A stretch of DNA of 64,000 nt from assembly GCA_002342685.1 (NCBI GenBank), contig DDQN01000031.1, positions 57,539-121,538 of the forward strand. Direction: 5' to 3'. Under the pieces are notes generated by a model, which saw only the letters and a program-made list of their open reading frames with translations, had not been told where the DNA came from and ran no database searches. This DNA is from Vibrio sp. UBA2441. Its GTDB lineage: Bacteria > Pseudomonadota > Gammaproteobacteria > Enterobacterales > Vibrionaceae. A program made the position numbers and the translations under genes. Shown here piece after piece: positions 1-8,644 of this stretch. Position 1 is the first letter of the stretch. Each line of letters starts with the position of its first letter.

Positions 1-1
1 A

Positions 2-394
2 GCCGCTATTCTGTCCGGAGAAACACAACTGTTATCAACGGGTTTAGGCGAAGTACTGGAAATGTCTAAGTCAGGACAAGTTAAAGTTATTGCTGTTACT
101 GCACCGAGTCGTTTAAAAGCAGCACCAAACATTCCTACTTTAAAAGAGTATGGCAACCCTACCATATTTGCTAACTGGCGTGGTTTCTTTGCCGCACCAA
201 ATACCAGTAAAGAGAAGGTAGCTGAATACACTCAAGCACTATCCAAAATGTACAGTACGCAAGAGTGGGAAGTGGTTAGAGATCGTAATGGTTGGATTGA
301 CAACTACAAGCCTGATCAAGAGTTCTATACCTTCCTTGAGCAGCAAGAGAAGCAAATGGGATCACTTATGCGTGAACTTGGCTTCTTAAAATAG
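2..394 (+). CDS. tctC: TctC-type tricarboxylate-binding protein, C-terminal part (cut by window start)
   Basis: This is the C-terminal 130 residues of a periplasmic solute-binding protein of the tripartite tricarboxylate transporter (TTT) family. The reading frame is open to the first base, so the start, signal peptide and N-terminal lobe lie outside the window. Visible hallmarks are a GxG-rich stretch followed by an SGQVKVIAVTAPSR segment and a PTLKEYG segment, which in this family form the hinge and pocket region. It ends with the usual C-terminal helices. Genes for the small (TctB) and large (TctA) membrane subunits follow on the same strand, so the protein would deliver a carboxylate to them. 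The ligand cannot be read from this fragment. Confidence 0.85.
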   Translation, partial: AAILSGETQLLSTGLGEVLEMSKSGQVKVIAVTAPSRLKAAPNIPTLKEYGNPTIFANWRGFFAAPNTSKEKVAEYTQALSKMYSTQEWEVVRDRNGWIDNYKPDQEFYTFLEQQEKQMGSLMRELGFLK

Positions 395-509
395 ATTTTA
401 GTTTCACCACATAAAGCCAGCACTGTTTGATCTCCTTTGTTTTAGTCATTCAAATTAATATGACAGGTTTTATGTGGTTTTTTTTAATACAACATTAGAG
501 GAGCATCAA

Positions 510-989
510 ATGCTTACTCAAAAAAAGACAATATTTTGTCGTGACCGTGTCGGTGCATTCATTTTCTTACTTGCCAGCCTTTTGTATGGTTATCAAACCA
601 CACTTATCCCTTCATTTCCCGGCGACGAATATGAACCCTTCACGGCTAAAACACTGCCTACCCTACTATCCATTGCTGGTGTTCTGCTTTCATTAATATT
701 GCTTGTCTCAGCTAAATCGGACCAAGAAAGTGGCGCAATTATCGGTTTTAACTGGAAGTTGTTGGTCGCCTTTTTAGTATTGATGGCTCTTTATGGCGTT
801 GGACTGACTTACTTAGGATTCGTTCTAGCTACTGGATTATTCCTTATGTCCGGTTTCTTTTTATTAGGTGAGAGAAGGATGTCCATCCTATTGGGTGCCT
901 CTTTCCCATTCGTTATCGCTTTTTATCTTTTACTTACCCAGGTTCTGGAAATATATCTTGAGCCCGGTTATCTGTTTACGATGTTTTAG
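510..989 (+). CDS. tctB: TctB small membrane subunit of tripartite tricarboxylate transporter
   Basis: A 159-residue membrane protein with four hydrophobic segments (about residues 13-30, 50-69, 90-125 and 132-155), the topology of TctB, the small integral subunit of TTT transporters. An upstream in-frame ATG exists at 474, but an AGAGGAG Shine-Dalgarno sequence at 497-503 sits 6 nt before the ATG at 510, so I use that start. It lies between tctC and tctA, and its stop overlaps the Shine-Dalgarno of tctA, which implies translational coupling. TctB sequences are poorly conserved, so the assignment rests on topology and on neighbours. Confidence 0.85.
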   Translation: MLTQKKTIFCRDRVGAFIFLLASLLYGYQTTLIPSFPGDEYEPFTAKTLPTLLSIAGVLLSLILLVSAKSDQESGAIIGFNWKLLVAFLVLMALYGVGLTYLGFVLATGLFLMSGFFLLGERRMSILLGASFPFVIAFYLLLTQVLEIYLEPGYLFTMF

Positions 990-998
990 GAGCAAATC

Positions 999-2537
999 AT
1001 GTTAGAAGGTATTTTTGCAGGGCTGTCCACTGCCCTAATCCCTATGAACATCATGATGGTTATTGTCGGATGTTTTGTTGGCACATTTGTTGGAATGTTG
1101 CCCGGTTTAGGTCCAATTTCAGCGATTGCGCTGATGATCCCTATCACCTATGGTCTTGAACCTTCATCTGGTCTAATCCTTATGGCGGGTGTTTATTATG
1201 GCGCTGTTTTCGGTGGCTCAACCTCATCAATACTGATTAATGCACCGGGTTGTTCGTCAACCGTTGTTACCGCTTTTGATGGCTACCCAATGGCACAGAG
1301 AGGGCAAGCAGGTAAAGCTCTCGCTCTTGCTGCCTACTCTTCTTTTGTTGGCGGTACCCTGTCCGCGATCATGCTACTTGTTGCCGCTCCTGCGCTGGCT
1401 TCTGTTTCTCTCAGTTTTCAGTCTTCTGACTATTTCGCTTTAATGCTCGTCGGGCTCTCTGCTGTGGCGGCCTTCGCAGGCAAAGGACAAGTGGTGAAAG
1501 CGTGGATGATGACCATTCTTGGATTAATGCTTTCTACCGTAGGAATTGACAAAGGTGTTGGTGTTGAACGTTTCACGTTTGGACTGACTGATTTAATGGA
1601 TGGATTTAGTTTTCTCTTATTGGCCATGGCGACGTTTGCTCTTGGAGAAACGTTAATGGGAATACTAAAGCCTGAAGCTGATACACGTGCTCAAGAGAGC
1701 AGCACACTAAACAATATCGGCAGTATGAAAGTGACCAAAGAAGAACTTAAAGAAGTCGCACCCGTATCTATCCGTTCATCAATTCTTGGTTTCTTCACTG
1801 GTGTCCTGCCCGGAGCAGGAGCCACAATAGCGGCATTCCTCAGCTACGGGATGGAAAGAAATTTAGCCCCTAAAGATAAGCGAGAACAGTTCGGTAAAGG
1901 GAGCATTCGTGGATTAGTCGCACCAGAATCAGCGAACAATGCGGCCTCTAGCGGGTCATTCGTACCACTACTTACACTAGGTATCCCGGGTTCAGGAACC
2001 ACCGCAATTATGTTAGGTGCCTTAATTTCATACGGCATCCAACCCGGACCAAGGTTATTTGTAGATAATCCAGAAGTCTTTTGGTCAGTCATTATCTCTA
2101 TGTATTTTGGTAACATTGTCTTGGTTATATTGAACCTACCCTTGATACCTTACATATCTAAATTATTAGCGGTACCAAGAACCGTATTACTGCCAATGAT
2201 TTTGTTTTTCTCAATTACTGGTGTTTATCTGGTTTCCTTTAACACCGTAGACATATTTATTATGTTGTTGGTTGCTATGGCCGCTATTGCGCTCCGGCTG
2301 GCAAACTTTCCGCTGGCCCCTTTACTGCTGGGTTTTATACTGGGTGGATTGATGGAAGAAAACCTTCGCAGAGCATTAATGATTTCGGATGGAGAGTTAA
2401 GCTTTTTATGGGAAAGACCGATAACATTAGTATTCACTGTGTTGGCGGTAATCGTACTATTAGCACCCGTTCTTGTTACTGCGATTAAAAAGTTGAAAAC
2501 GGCTCCCCTTTCACGTGAAACTAATCAAGCTGACTAA
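999..2537 (+). CDS. tctA: TctA large membrane subunit of tripartite tricarboxylate transporter
   Basis: A 512-residue polytopic membrane protein that carries the transport path of the TTT system. It shows the internal duplication typical of TctA: a first GMLPGLGP motif near residue 33 followed by a GVYYGAVFGGSTSSILINAPG-like segment, and a second GVLPGAGA motif near residue 266 followed by APESANNAASSGSFVP and LGIPGSGTTA. Length is typical of the family (about 500). The Shine-Dalgarno TAGGAG overlaps the tctB stop and lies 6 nt ahead of the ATG. The gene ends the tctCBA operon at a strong terminator shared with the convergent regulator genes. The substrate is probably a di- or tricarboxylate; citrate-type specificity is inferred only from the adjacent CitAB-like sensor system. 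Confidence 0.93.
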   Translation: MLEGIFAGLSTALIPMNIMMVIVGCFVGTFVGMLPGLGPISAIALMIPITYGLEPSSGLILMAGVYYGAVFGGSTSSILINAPGCSSTVVTAFDGYPMAQRGQAGKALALAAYSSFVGGTLSAIMLLVAAPALASVSLSFQSSDYFALMLVGLSAVAAFAGKGQVVKAWMMTILGLMLSTVGIDKGVGVERFTFGLTDLMDGFSFLLLAMATFALGETLMGILKPEADTRAQESSTLNNIGSMKVTKEELKEVAPVSIRSSILGFFTGVLPGAGATIAAFLSYGMERNLAPKDKREQFGKGSIRGLVAPESANNAASSGSFVPLLTLGIPGSGTTAIMLGALISYGIQPGPRLFVDNPEVFWSVIISMYFGNIVLVILNLPLIPYISKLLAVPRTVLLPMILFFSITGVYLVSFNTVDIFIMLLVAMAAIALRLANFPLAPLLLGFILGGLMEENLRRALMISDGELSFLWERPITLVFTVLAVIVLLAPVLVTAIKKLKTAPLSRETNQAD

Positions 2538-2570
2538 GCCGCTATAGCAAATAAAATAACGGCCTATATA

Positions 2571-2615
2571 AAAACCCGCCTTTTATTATACCCATATATA
2601 GAAAAAGGCGGTTTT
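2571..2615. terminator. Bidirectional terminator between tctA and the response regulator gene
   Basis: Inverted repeat with arms CCGCCTTTT (2576-2584) and AAAAGGCGG (2603-2611), an 18-nt loop, T-run on the right and A-run on the left. It can end transcription of both convergent units. Confidence 0.85.
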
Positions 2616-2619
2616 TCAT

Positions 2620-3303
2620 TTACCGCTTTAACAATAAATAGCTACGCTCTGGCCTACCGACACTACCGTAATTAACATCTGCCTCGACCTCTCCGGTACT
2701 GATTAAAAACTCTAGGTATCGCCTTGCCGTCGTACGACTAGCCCCAATTTGTTCTCCGGCTTCTTCAGCCGTTATCCGGGTTAGCGTTTGAATTAAGTAC
2801 CTAATTTTTTCCAACGTGACCTTATCGATTCCTTTGGGCAAGCGTTGCTCCCCAGCTTGGATGGTCGCTGTGGGTTTAAGCATTTTGTCGACCATAGACT
2901 GGTCTATATTATCCGTTAACTGAAGCTCGCGTTTTTTTTGATGGTAGTTTCCTAACGCTTCTTTTAGACGTCCGAATATTACGGGTTTTAGCAGGTAATC
3001 AACAACACCACCACGCATCGCTTCCTGTAGCGTGGTAACATCACGTGCAGCAGTAATTAGTATCACGTCACACTGTTTTTGCTCTAGCCGTAATGTTCGT
3101 AATATATCTAAACCATTTCCATCCGGCAGGTAAACATCCAGCAGAATCAATTCGGGGTCAAGAGCAGTTAGCTGTAGCTCAACTTCTTGCTTACTCGTTG
3201 CGATTCCAATCACTTCAAACCCATCTATTTGACTTAGGTATTTTCTGTGTAACTCTGCTATCGCTATGTCGTCTTCAATGATCATAACTTTGGTATTAAT
3301 CAT
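2620..3303 (-). CDS. CitB/DpiA/DcuR-family response regulator
   Basis: A 227-residue two-component response regulator. The receiver domain (about 1-120) has the acidic pocket E10/D11/D12, phospho-acceptor D56 in LLDVYLPDG, T84 and K106. The C-terminal part (about 150-225) is a helix-turn-helix of the CitB/DcuR type (AEEAGEQIGASRTTARRYLEFL), unlike the OmpR or NarL output domains. It overlaps the upstream kinase gene by 8 nt, so the pair is co-translated. Family members control uptake and fermentation of citrate, fumarate or malate. The convergent tctCBA operon is the obvious target but this is inferred from position only. Confidence 0.9.
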   Translation of the reverse strand: MINTKVMIIEDDIAIAELHRKYLSQIDGFEVIGIATSKQEVELQLTALDPELILLDVYLPDGNGLDILRTLRLEQKQCDVILITAARDVTTLQEAMRGGVVDYLLKPVIFGRLKEALGNYHQKKRELQLTDNIDQSMVDKMLKPTATIQAGEQRLPKGIDKVTLEKIRYLIQTLTRITAEEAGEQIGASRTTARRYLEFLISTGEVEADVNYGSVGRPERSYLLLKR

Positions 3304-4909
3304 TAAGTCGTTCCTTAGGTAAATAAATAGTCACTCTTGCTCCATGAGATTCATTATTGATCATTTCAAAGGTTCCCTTATAACCGTCTAAAAGCTGGCT
3401 AATCAAATAGAGTCCGACTCCTCGATTATTATTTGCTTTTGTCGAAACCCCTCTTTCTAACAGAGTTACTGTTTCTATATTTTCAGGAAAACCTATCCCT
3501 GAATCTTCTACTTCCAATATTATCTCATTGCCATAATCAGATAATGAAACCGTCACCACTCGCTCTGTCTCGAGCGTTATAGGAATATTAAGTATAGAGT
3601 CAAATGCGTTATCGATGAGATTGCCTAAGATCGTTACAATATCGTCAGCGATCATGTGTGCGGGCAACTGATGCAATCTTGAGCCTTCTTCGATTCGAAG
3701 TTCGACCCCTAATTCTCTGGCACGCTCTATTTTCCCTAGCAGTAAGCCTGCAATTAAAGGGTCGTCTATCGCTTCTCGCAAAAATTCAATAATGCTCTGA
3801 TAGTGTTCACTTTCTTGACCTATCAACTGCTGAACAGTTTCTGTTTCCCCTAGCTGAACTAAGCCACTAATTGTATTTAGTTTATTCCGATGTTCGTGGG
3901 TTTGTGAGCGCAACAGATCAGCGTATTCCCGTACTTGGGAAAGCTGCTTTGTCAGCTCAGTGATCTCATCTTTTCGCCTAAAACTGGATACCGCGCCAAT
4001 CACTTCCCCCTGTACAACTATTGGATTTCGATTGGCCACGATTCGCTGCTCGTTAACGTATAGCTCGATGTCATGTTCAGACTCTTGAGTGACCAATAAC
4101 ATATCAAGATCACTTCCGGGTAGTACTTGGTTTACTGGCTGATTTATGGCTGTTTGTTTGTCTATTAACAAGATCTCACAGGCACTTTTGTTAATAGAGC
4201 GAATCACACCCAATTTGTCTATGCTAATCACGCCTTCCTTTATGGTGCTCAGCGTAACGTCTAATTCGACATATAAACGACCAATTTCTTCAGGTTCAAA
4301 CCCAAGAATCGCTCGTTGAAATTTTTTGGAAATGTAATTGGCCAGAATGGCGTTAACCGCAACAACAAATAGCGCCAGTGACACAAGAAAAATTAGAAAT
4401 GGTTCTATTCTTTCTTGCAATGATTCAAGCAAATAACCGACAGACACAACGCCAATAATATTGCCTTTTGAATCAAAAACGGCAGATTTCCCTCTCACTG
4501 ATTTGCCTAATGACCCTTCAGCAAAAGAAACATAGGCTTCACCTTTTACCAAAGCGCGATAGTTATCGCCGCCCTTCATTTTTTTCCCTATACGAGCGGT
4601 TACAGGGTGGACAAGCCTAATACCGTCTTTATCGCCAATAACAATAAAGGTAGCACCAATTAATTCGGTGAAATGATTGATTTTTTGCTGGACACCGGGC
4701 TCATTACCCGACTGAATAAAAGTAACTATGGAAGGAGAACGCGCCAAGAACTGTGCAATACCAAGGGCTTTTAGGCCCATTTCTTCTTGTTGGTTATAAC
4801 GTATATAAGAGAAACCAGCCCATGATAAGATCATAAGTTCAATGACTCCAGATAGAGTCATTATGGCAATAAGACGTTTTCGAAAACTAAGTCTTCTCCA
4901 TCGGAACAT
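3296..4909 (-). CDS. CitA/DpiB/DcuS-family sensor histidine kinase
   Basis: A 537-residue membrane sensor kinase. Order: N-terminal transmembrane helix (about 14-35), periplasmic PhoQ-DcuS-CitA-type sensor domain (about 40-170, with the GDKDGIRLVHP and GSLGKSVRGKSAVFD segments characteristic of carboxylate sensors), second helix (about 172-193), cytoplasmic PAS domain (about 212-320), dimerisation helix with H338 in THEHRNKLN, and HATPase domain with N-box LIDNAFDS and G boxes DSGIGF and GVGLYL. These features make it a carboxylate sensor of the CitA/DcuS group. It is the first gene of a two-gene minus-strand operon with its regulator and is divergent from the exporter operon at 5053. Confidence 0.92.
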   Translation of the reverse strand: MFRWRRLSFRKRLIAIMTLSGVIELMILSWAGFSYIRYNQQEEMGLKALGIAQFLARSPSIVTFIQSGNEPGVQQKINHFTELIGATFIVIGDKDGIRLVHPVTARIGKKMKGGDNYRALVKGEAYVSFAEGSLGKSVRGKSAVFDSKGNIIGVVSVGYLLESLQERIEPFLIFLVSLALFVVAVNAILANYISKKFQRAILGFEPEEIGRLYVELDVTLSTIKEGVISIDKLGVIRSINKSACEILLIDKQTAINQPVNQVLPGSDLDMLLVTQESEHDIELYVNEQRIVANRNPIVVQGEVIGAVSSFRRKDEITELTKQLSQVREYADLLRSQTHEHRNKLNTISGLVQLGETETVQQLIGQESEHYQSIIEFLREAIDDPLIAGLLLGKIERARELGVELRIEEGSRLHQLPAHMIADDIVTILGNLIDNAFDSILNIPITLETERVVTVSLSDYGNEIILEVEDSGIGFPENIETVTLLERGVSTKANNNRGVGLYLISQLLDGYKGTFEMINNESHGARVTIYLPKERLND

Positions 4910-4986
4910 CGCTTCTAACTCTCCCTACGCACTCATTTAATTAACATTTATTTTACATGCTTTTAGATGGCGAGTTAATAGCCGAT

Positions 4987-5029
4987 TGATAATCATTGTT
5001 CATTAATTAAATAGAGTTTATACTCTATT
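4987..5029 (+). promoter_or_regulatory. Promoter with operator-like palindrome ahead of the exporter operon
   Basis: TTGTTC at 4996-5001 and TATACT at 5019-5024 are separated by exactly 17 nt, a good sigma-70 promoter pointing at the exporter operon. The -10 box is embedded in a perfect inverted repeat, AATAGAG (5010-5016) and CTCTATT (5023-5029), suited to repressor binding. TGATAATCATTGTTC at 4987-5001 matches 11 of 14 positions of the Fur 7-1-7 consensus and overlaps the -35. The boxes are seen directly; repressor and Fur control are inferences. Confidence 0.5.
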
Positions 5030-5052
5030 TTTTTGTAAACTGTGTTCATATA

Positions 5053-6519
5053 ATGATGACTTTTGTGAATAAAAAGCACCGTTATGCCTTCAGAATCCCA
5101 TTGTCTGCATTACTCGCTTCCTTTATATCCGTACAACCAGTAATGGCTGGTGAAATCAGCTTCGATCAAGCGTGGTTACTCTTACAAAATGAAAACAATG
5201 CCATTGCCGCGCAAAGAGCTAATGTCGAACGTTACCGACAATTAGAGCAATCAAAACAAGCCTTAAACTTACCTTCTGTATCATTTGGTGCAAATTATAC
5301 CCGTCTTGATGATGATGTGACGGTATCAGGCGACCAGCTATTAGATAGTCTGGACTCCGGAAGTAAAGCTGCTATTGGTCAGCTTGTAACGAGCCCCGCA
5401 TTAGCAGGATTAGCCAGTGCCTTGAGCGGGGTAAATCCAACCTCTACCATTGCAGAAAAGGATATTTTTACTTCTTCCATTCGGGCCGTCTGGCCCATTT
5501 TCACTGGTGGCAGAATTACGTCAGCTCAAGCAATCGCATCAGGCCAAACCGATGAAGCCATCGCACAATTAAAAATGGAAAGCCAAGCACAATATGACGA
5601 TCTGACAAAATATTATTTTAGTGTCGTGCTGGCAAAAGAGGTTTTACTAACTCGCCAATCTGTAGAAGAAGGGCTGACTAAACATCGTGATTTTGCATTG
5701 AAACTGGAGAACCAGGGACAAATTGCTAAGGTCGAACGACTGCAAGCCGAGGCGTCTCTGGCCAAAGCCATAGTTGACCGGAAAAAATCTCAAAAAGATG
5801 TTGAGATAGCTGTTTCTGCATTAACTCAAATCCTGAACCAAAGTGACAAAGTTCATCCCGACACACAATTGTTCATTAATCGCTCACTTCCGCCACTATC
5901 AGCGTTCACAGAACAAACTCTGAATAGTTACCCTGGTCTTGCCCTGCTTGACGCAAAAAATAAACAAGCGTCAAACCTGATAAAAGCCGAACGTGGCCGT
6001 TATTACCCTGAAGTCTTCGCCTACGGTAATTACACTTTATATGAAGGCGACACCTTAGCAAGTGAAATGGCACCCGATTGGTTGGTCGGTGTGGGCGTAA
6101 GTATCCCTCTGATCGATACGTCCGGTCGTTCAGAAAACATGCGTGCAGCGCAAAATTCCGTATTGCAAGTTAATCACCTTCGCCAGCAAGCCAAACAAGA
6201 TCTTACCGTTTTGGTAGAAAAAACTTACTTTGAAGCTGAGCAAGCGATAGAAGAGGTTGAAGGGCTGAAGGCGAGTCTAAATTTGGCGCAAGAAAACCTT
6301 AAACTAAGAACAAAAGCATTTACTCAAGGGATATCCACTTCTCTGGAAGTGGTTGACGCAGAGTTATATCTCGCCAGCATTAAGACTCAACAACAACTTG
6401 CTAGGTTTAATTATGTCATTGCACTAAATCGACTGCTCGCCTTAGCAAGCGAAATGAATTCATTTAATCATTATCAAAGCAACGCTTACCAATCAGTAAC
6501 ATCAAAGGATGCATCATGA
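5053..6519 (+). CDS. TolC-family outer-membrane efflux protein
   Basis: A 488-residue outer-membrane factor. A signal peptide of about 32 residues ends at VMA, before GEISFDQAW, the usual start of the first TolC-like helical repeat. Two OEP repeats follow (about 35-240 and 270-465), with long coiled-coil helices rich in A, Q, L and E and family-type turns such as LENQGQIAKVERLQAEASLA and RTKAFTQGISTSLEVVDAE. It should form the trimeric outer-membrane and periplasmic exit duct for the adaptor and permeases encoded next. Two tandem ATGs at 5053 and 5056 are possible starts; no strong Shine-Dalgarno is visible. The stop overlaps the next ATG by 4 nt. Confidence 0.92.
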   Translation: MMTFVNKKHRYAFRIPLSALLASFISVQPVMAGEISFDQAWLLLQNENNAIAAQRANVERYRQLEQSKQALNLPSVSFGANYTRLDDDVTVSGDQLLDSLDSGSKAAIGQLVTSPALAGLASALSGVNPTSTIAEKDIFTSSIRAVWPIFTGGRITSAQAIASGQTDEAIAQLKMESQAQYDDLTKYYFSVVLAKEVLLTRQSVEEGLTKHRDFALKLENQGQIAKVERLQAEASLAKAIVDRKKSQKDVEIAVSALTQILNQSDKVHPDTQLFINRSLPPLSAFTEQTLNSYPGLALLDAKNKQASNLIKAERGRYYPEVFAYGNYTLYEGDTLASEMAPDWLVGVGVSIPLIDTSGRSENMRAAQNSVLQVNHLRQQAKQDLTVLVEKTYFEAEQAIEEVEGLKASLNLAQENLKLRTKAFTQGISTSLEVVDAELYLASIKTQQQLARFNYVIALNRLLALASEMNSFNHYQSNAYQSVTSKDAS

Positions 6520-7490
6520 AATTAGTTAAACCTGTTCTATTAACCGTTCTTGGTGTGGGTACAGCCTCATGGATTGGATACAGTTTCTATCAGGCTTATC
6601 AGCCAAAACCTATTCGACTACAAGGCCAAATAGAAGCGCAGCGATATAGTATTTCGTCTAAAGTCGCGGGACGTATTGATCAGGTTATGGTAAGTAAGGG
6701 AGATCAAATTAAACAGGGCGACCCAATATTCAGCATTTATAGCCCAGAAATTGATGCGAAACTGGCACAGGCTAAAGCTGGTCAAAAAGCAGCAGGTGCT
6801 CTCGCTCAGGAAGCACAAAATGGCGCAAGAGCACAGCAAATCAATGCGGCAAAGGATCAATGGAATAAGGCAAAAGCCGCGGCTCAGTTAGCCGAGAAAA
6901 CGTTTAATCGTGTTGATAATCTATTTAAAGATGGTGTCGTTGCAGAGCAAAAACGAGATGAAGCATCAACTCAATGGCAAGCCGCAAAGTACACCCAGAG
7001 CGCCGCTTATCAAATGTATCAAATGGCCAAAGAAGGTGCTCGTGACGAGACAAAACGCGCTGCACAAGAGAAAGTAAGAATGGCTGCAGGTGCTGTCGCT
7101 GAAGTTGAAGCCTATGCGCAAGATACCAATATAACCAGTTGGTTTAATGGCGAAGTTTCTCAGGTTCTTTTAAGCAGTGGCGAATTAGCACCTCAGGGCT
7201 TTCCCGTTGTTACCGTGATCGACATGCAAGATGCCTGGGCCGTATTAAATGTTAGAGAAGACCTGCTGAAAAACTTCAAACAAGGTAGCCAGTTTAACGG
7301 TTATCTTCCCGCGTTAGGTAAATCGGTTGAGTTCAAAGTAACCCACATTTCAGTTATGGGCGATTTTGCTACATGGCGTTCCACTGACGCATCTCAAGGT
7401 TTTGATTTGAGAACATTCGAAGTTGAAGCGAAACCAGTTAATCTTACTGACGACTTACGCGTCGGTATGAGCGTTTCTGTAGAGCTGTAG
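6516..7490 (+). CDS. HlyD/membrane-fusion-family periplasmic adaptor
   Basis: A 324-residue adaptor with one N-terminal membrane anchor (about 7-24), a split biotinyl-lipoyl domain (first half around 42-75, IEAQRYSISSKVAGRIDQVMV, second half around 205-235), an alpha-helical hairpin of about 110 residues between the halves, and a C-terminal beta-barrel. This matches the YhiI/YbhG type of HlyD protein. It starts with an ATGA overlap with the outer-membrane gene and ends 2 nt before the first permease gene. It would bridge inner-membrane permeases and the TolC-like duct. Confidence 0.9.
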   Translation: MKLVKPVLLTVLGVGTASWIGYSFYQAYQPKPIRLQGQIEAQRYSISSKVAGRIDQVMVSKGDQIKQGDPIFSIYSPEIDAKLAQAKAGQKAAGALAQEAQNGARAQQINAAKDQWNKAKAAAQLAEKTFNRVDNLFKDGVVAEQKRDEASTQWQAAKYTQSAAYQMYQMAKEGARDETKRAAQEKVRMAAGAVAEVEAYAQDTNITSWFNGEVSQVLLSSGELAPQGFPVVTVIDMQDAWAVLNVREDLLKNFKQGSQFNGYLPALGKSVEFKVTHISVMGDFATWRSTDASQGFDLRTFEVEAKPVNLTDDLRVGMSVSVEL

Positions 7491-7492
7491 AT

Positions 7493-8644
7493 ATGTATAG
7501 TCAGGAAAAAATATCTCAATGGCATATTATTCGCAGCGATAAATGGCTACTTTCTTGCCTTACATGGATACCCGTATTGTTAGCTGTTTCTATCTGGTGG
7601 ATTTTTTCACAGGGCATCGCTCGTGATTTACCCATTGGCATCGTTAATTTTGAACAGAGCACATTGTCCCGTACATTTGTGCGAGAACTTAATGCGACGT
7701 CGTCACTCAATGTTTCACATTCATTTTCAAGTATTTCGGAAGCAAAAAACCACCTTGTCAACAACGATATCTATGCGTATGTCGTCATTCCTAATAATTT
7801 TGACCGAGATTTATATCTGAACCTAGCTCCTCAGATTTCAGTTTTCTACAACAGCCAATATATCTTGGTAGGTAAGCTGATCAAGTCGGCGGTCCTACAA
7901 GCACATGGTACATTTAACGCTCAAGTTGGGTCAGTAAAACAATTAGCTAAAGGGAATACGACAACACAAACAGCGACGGGCAAGACAGTTATAATACGTA
8001 ACCAGATAACCCCGCTATTTAATCGAAATGCCAACTATGCGCAGTTTCTAATTACTGCAATAATCCCCGCGTTATGGCAAATATGTATTGTTGTTACTAC
8101 CATTTTGGTTCTTACAGCAAACCATCGAATTTATGGGTTAGAGAATATGGTTGGCGCTCGCCCTGTCCGTTCACTTCTTTCTATTGGTTTGTTTTATCTG
8201 CCTTGGTTCATTTTTCTTGGCTACTGCTTCTTGGTTTGGTTTTATCAAGGTCTGGGCTTCCCAATTGAAGGCGGTTTGCTTCCATTAATATATTCCCAGG
8301 TTCTGACAGCCATGGCATGTATGATAATGGCAGCATTTTTCTTCTTTTTAACCCTAGACCCTGCCAGAGCAATGAGTTTTGCAGGGGCATTTACCGCACC
8401 CAGCTTTGCGTTTATGGGAGTTACTTTCCCGGTGACAGACATGAACAGCATAGCGGCTTTCTGGCGCAATCTAATGCCAGTCAGTCATTATATCGAGGCG
8501 CAAATTGGCACTGTTAGTTACAATGTAACCTCATGGGAAACCATACGTAATATCACGCCAAGCATGATGTGGTATCTGCTCCCATTTATACTGTGCTTAT
8601 TTTTAGTTAAAAAGCACCTGACAAAAATGGTAGTTAGCGTATGA
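7493..8644 (+). CDS. ABC-2-type export permease, first of two
   Basis: A 383-residue permease of the YhhJ/YbhR/YbhS group (ABC2_membrane_3 architecture). There is one transmembrane helix near residues 20-42, a periplasmic domain of about 140 residues beginning DLPIGIVNFEQSTLSRTFVREL, then five or so helices from about 185 to 380. In this family the periplasmic domain contacts the adaptor. The next gene encodes a related permease, so the two probably form a heterodimer. The stop overlaps the start of the second permease by 4 nt. Such permeases normally need an ATP-binding subunit, and none is encoded in this operon or anywhere in the window. Confidence 0.85.
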   Translation: MYSQEKISQWHIIRSDKWLLSCLTWIPVLLAVSIWWIFSQGIARDLPIGIVNFEQSTLSRTFVRELNATSSLNVSHSFSSISEAKNHLVNNDIYAYVVIPNNFDRDLYLNLAPQISVFYNSQYILVGKLIKSAVLQAHGTFNAQVGSVKQLAKGNTTTQTATGKTVIIRNQITPLFNRNANYAQFLITAIIPALWQICIVVTTILVLTANHRIYGLENMVGARPVRSLLSIGLFYLPWFIFLGYCFLVWFYQGLGFPIEGGLLPLIYSQVLTAMACMIMAAFFFFLTLDPARAMSFAGAFTAPSFAFMGVTFPVTDMNSIAAFWRNLMPVSHYIEAQIGTVSYNVTSWETIRNITPSMMWYLLPFILCLFLVKKHLTKMVVSV

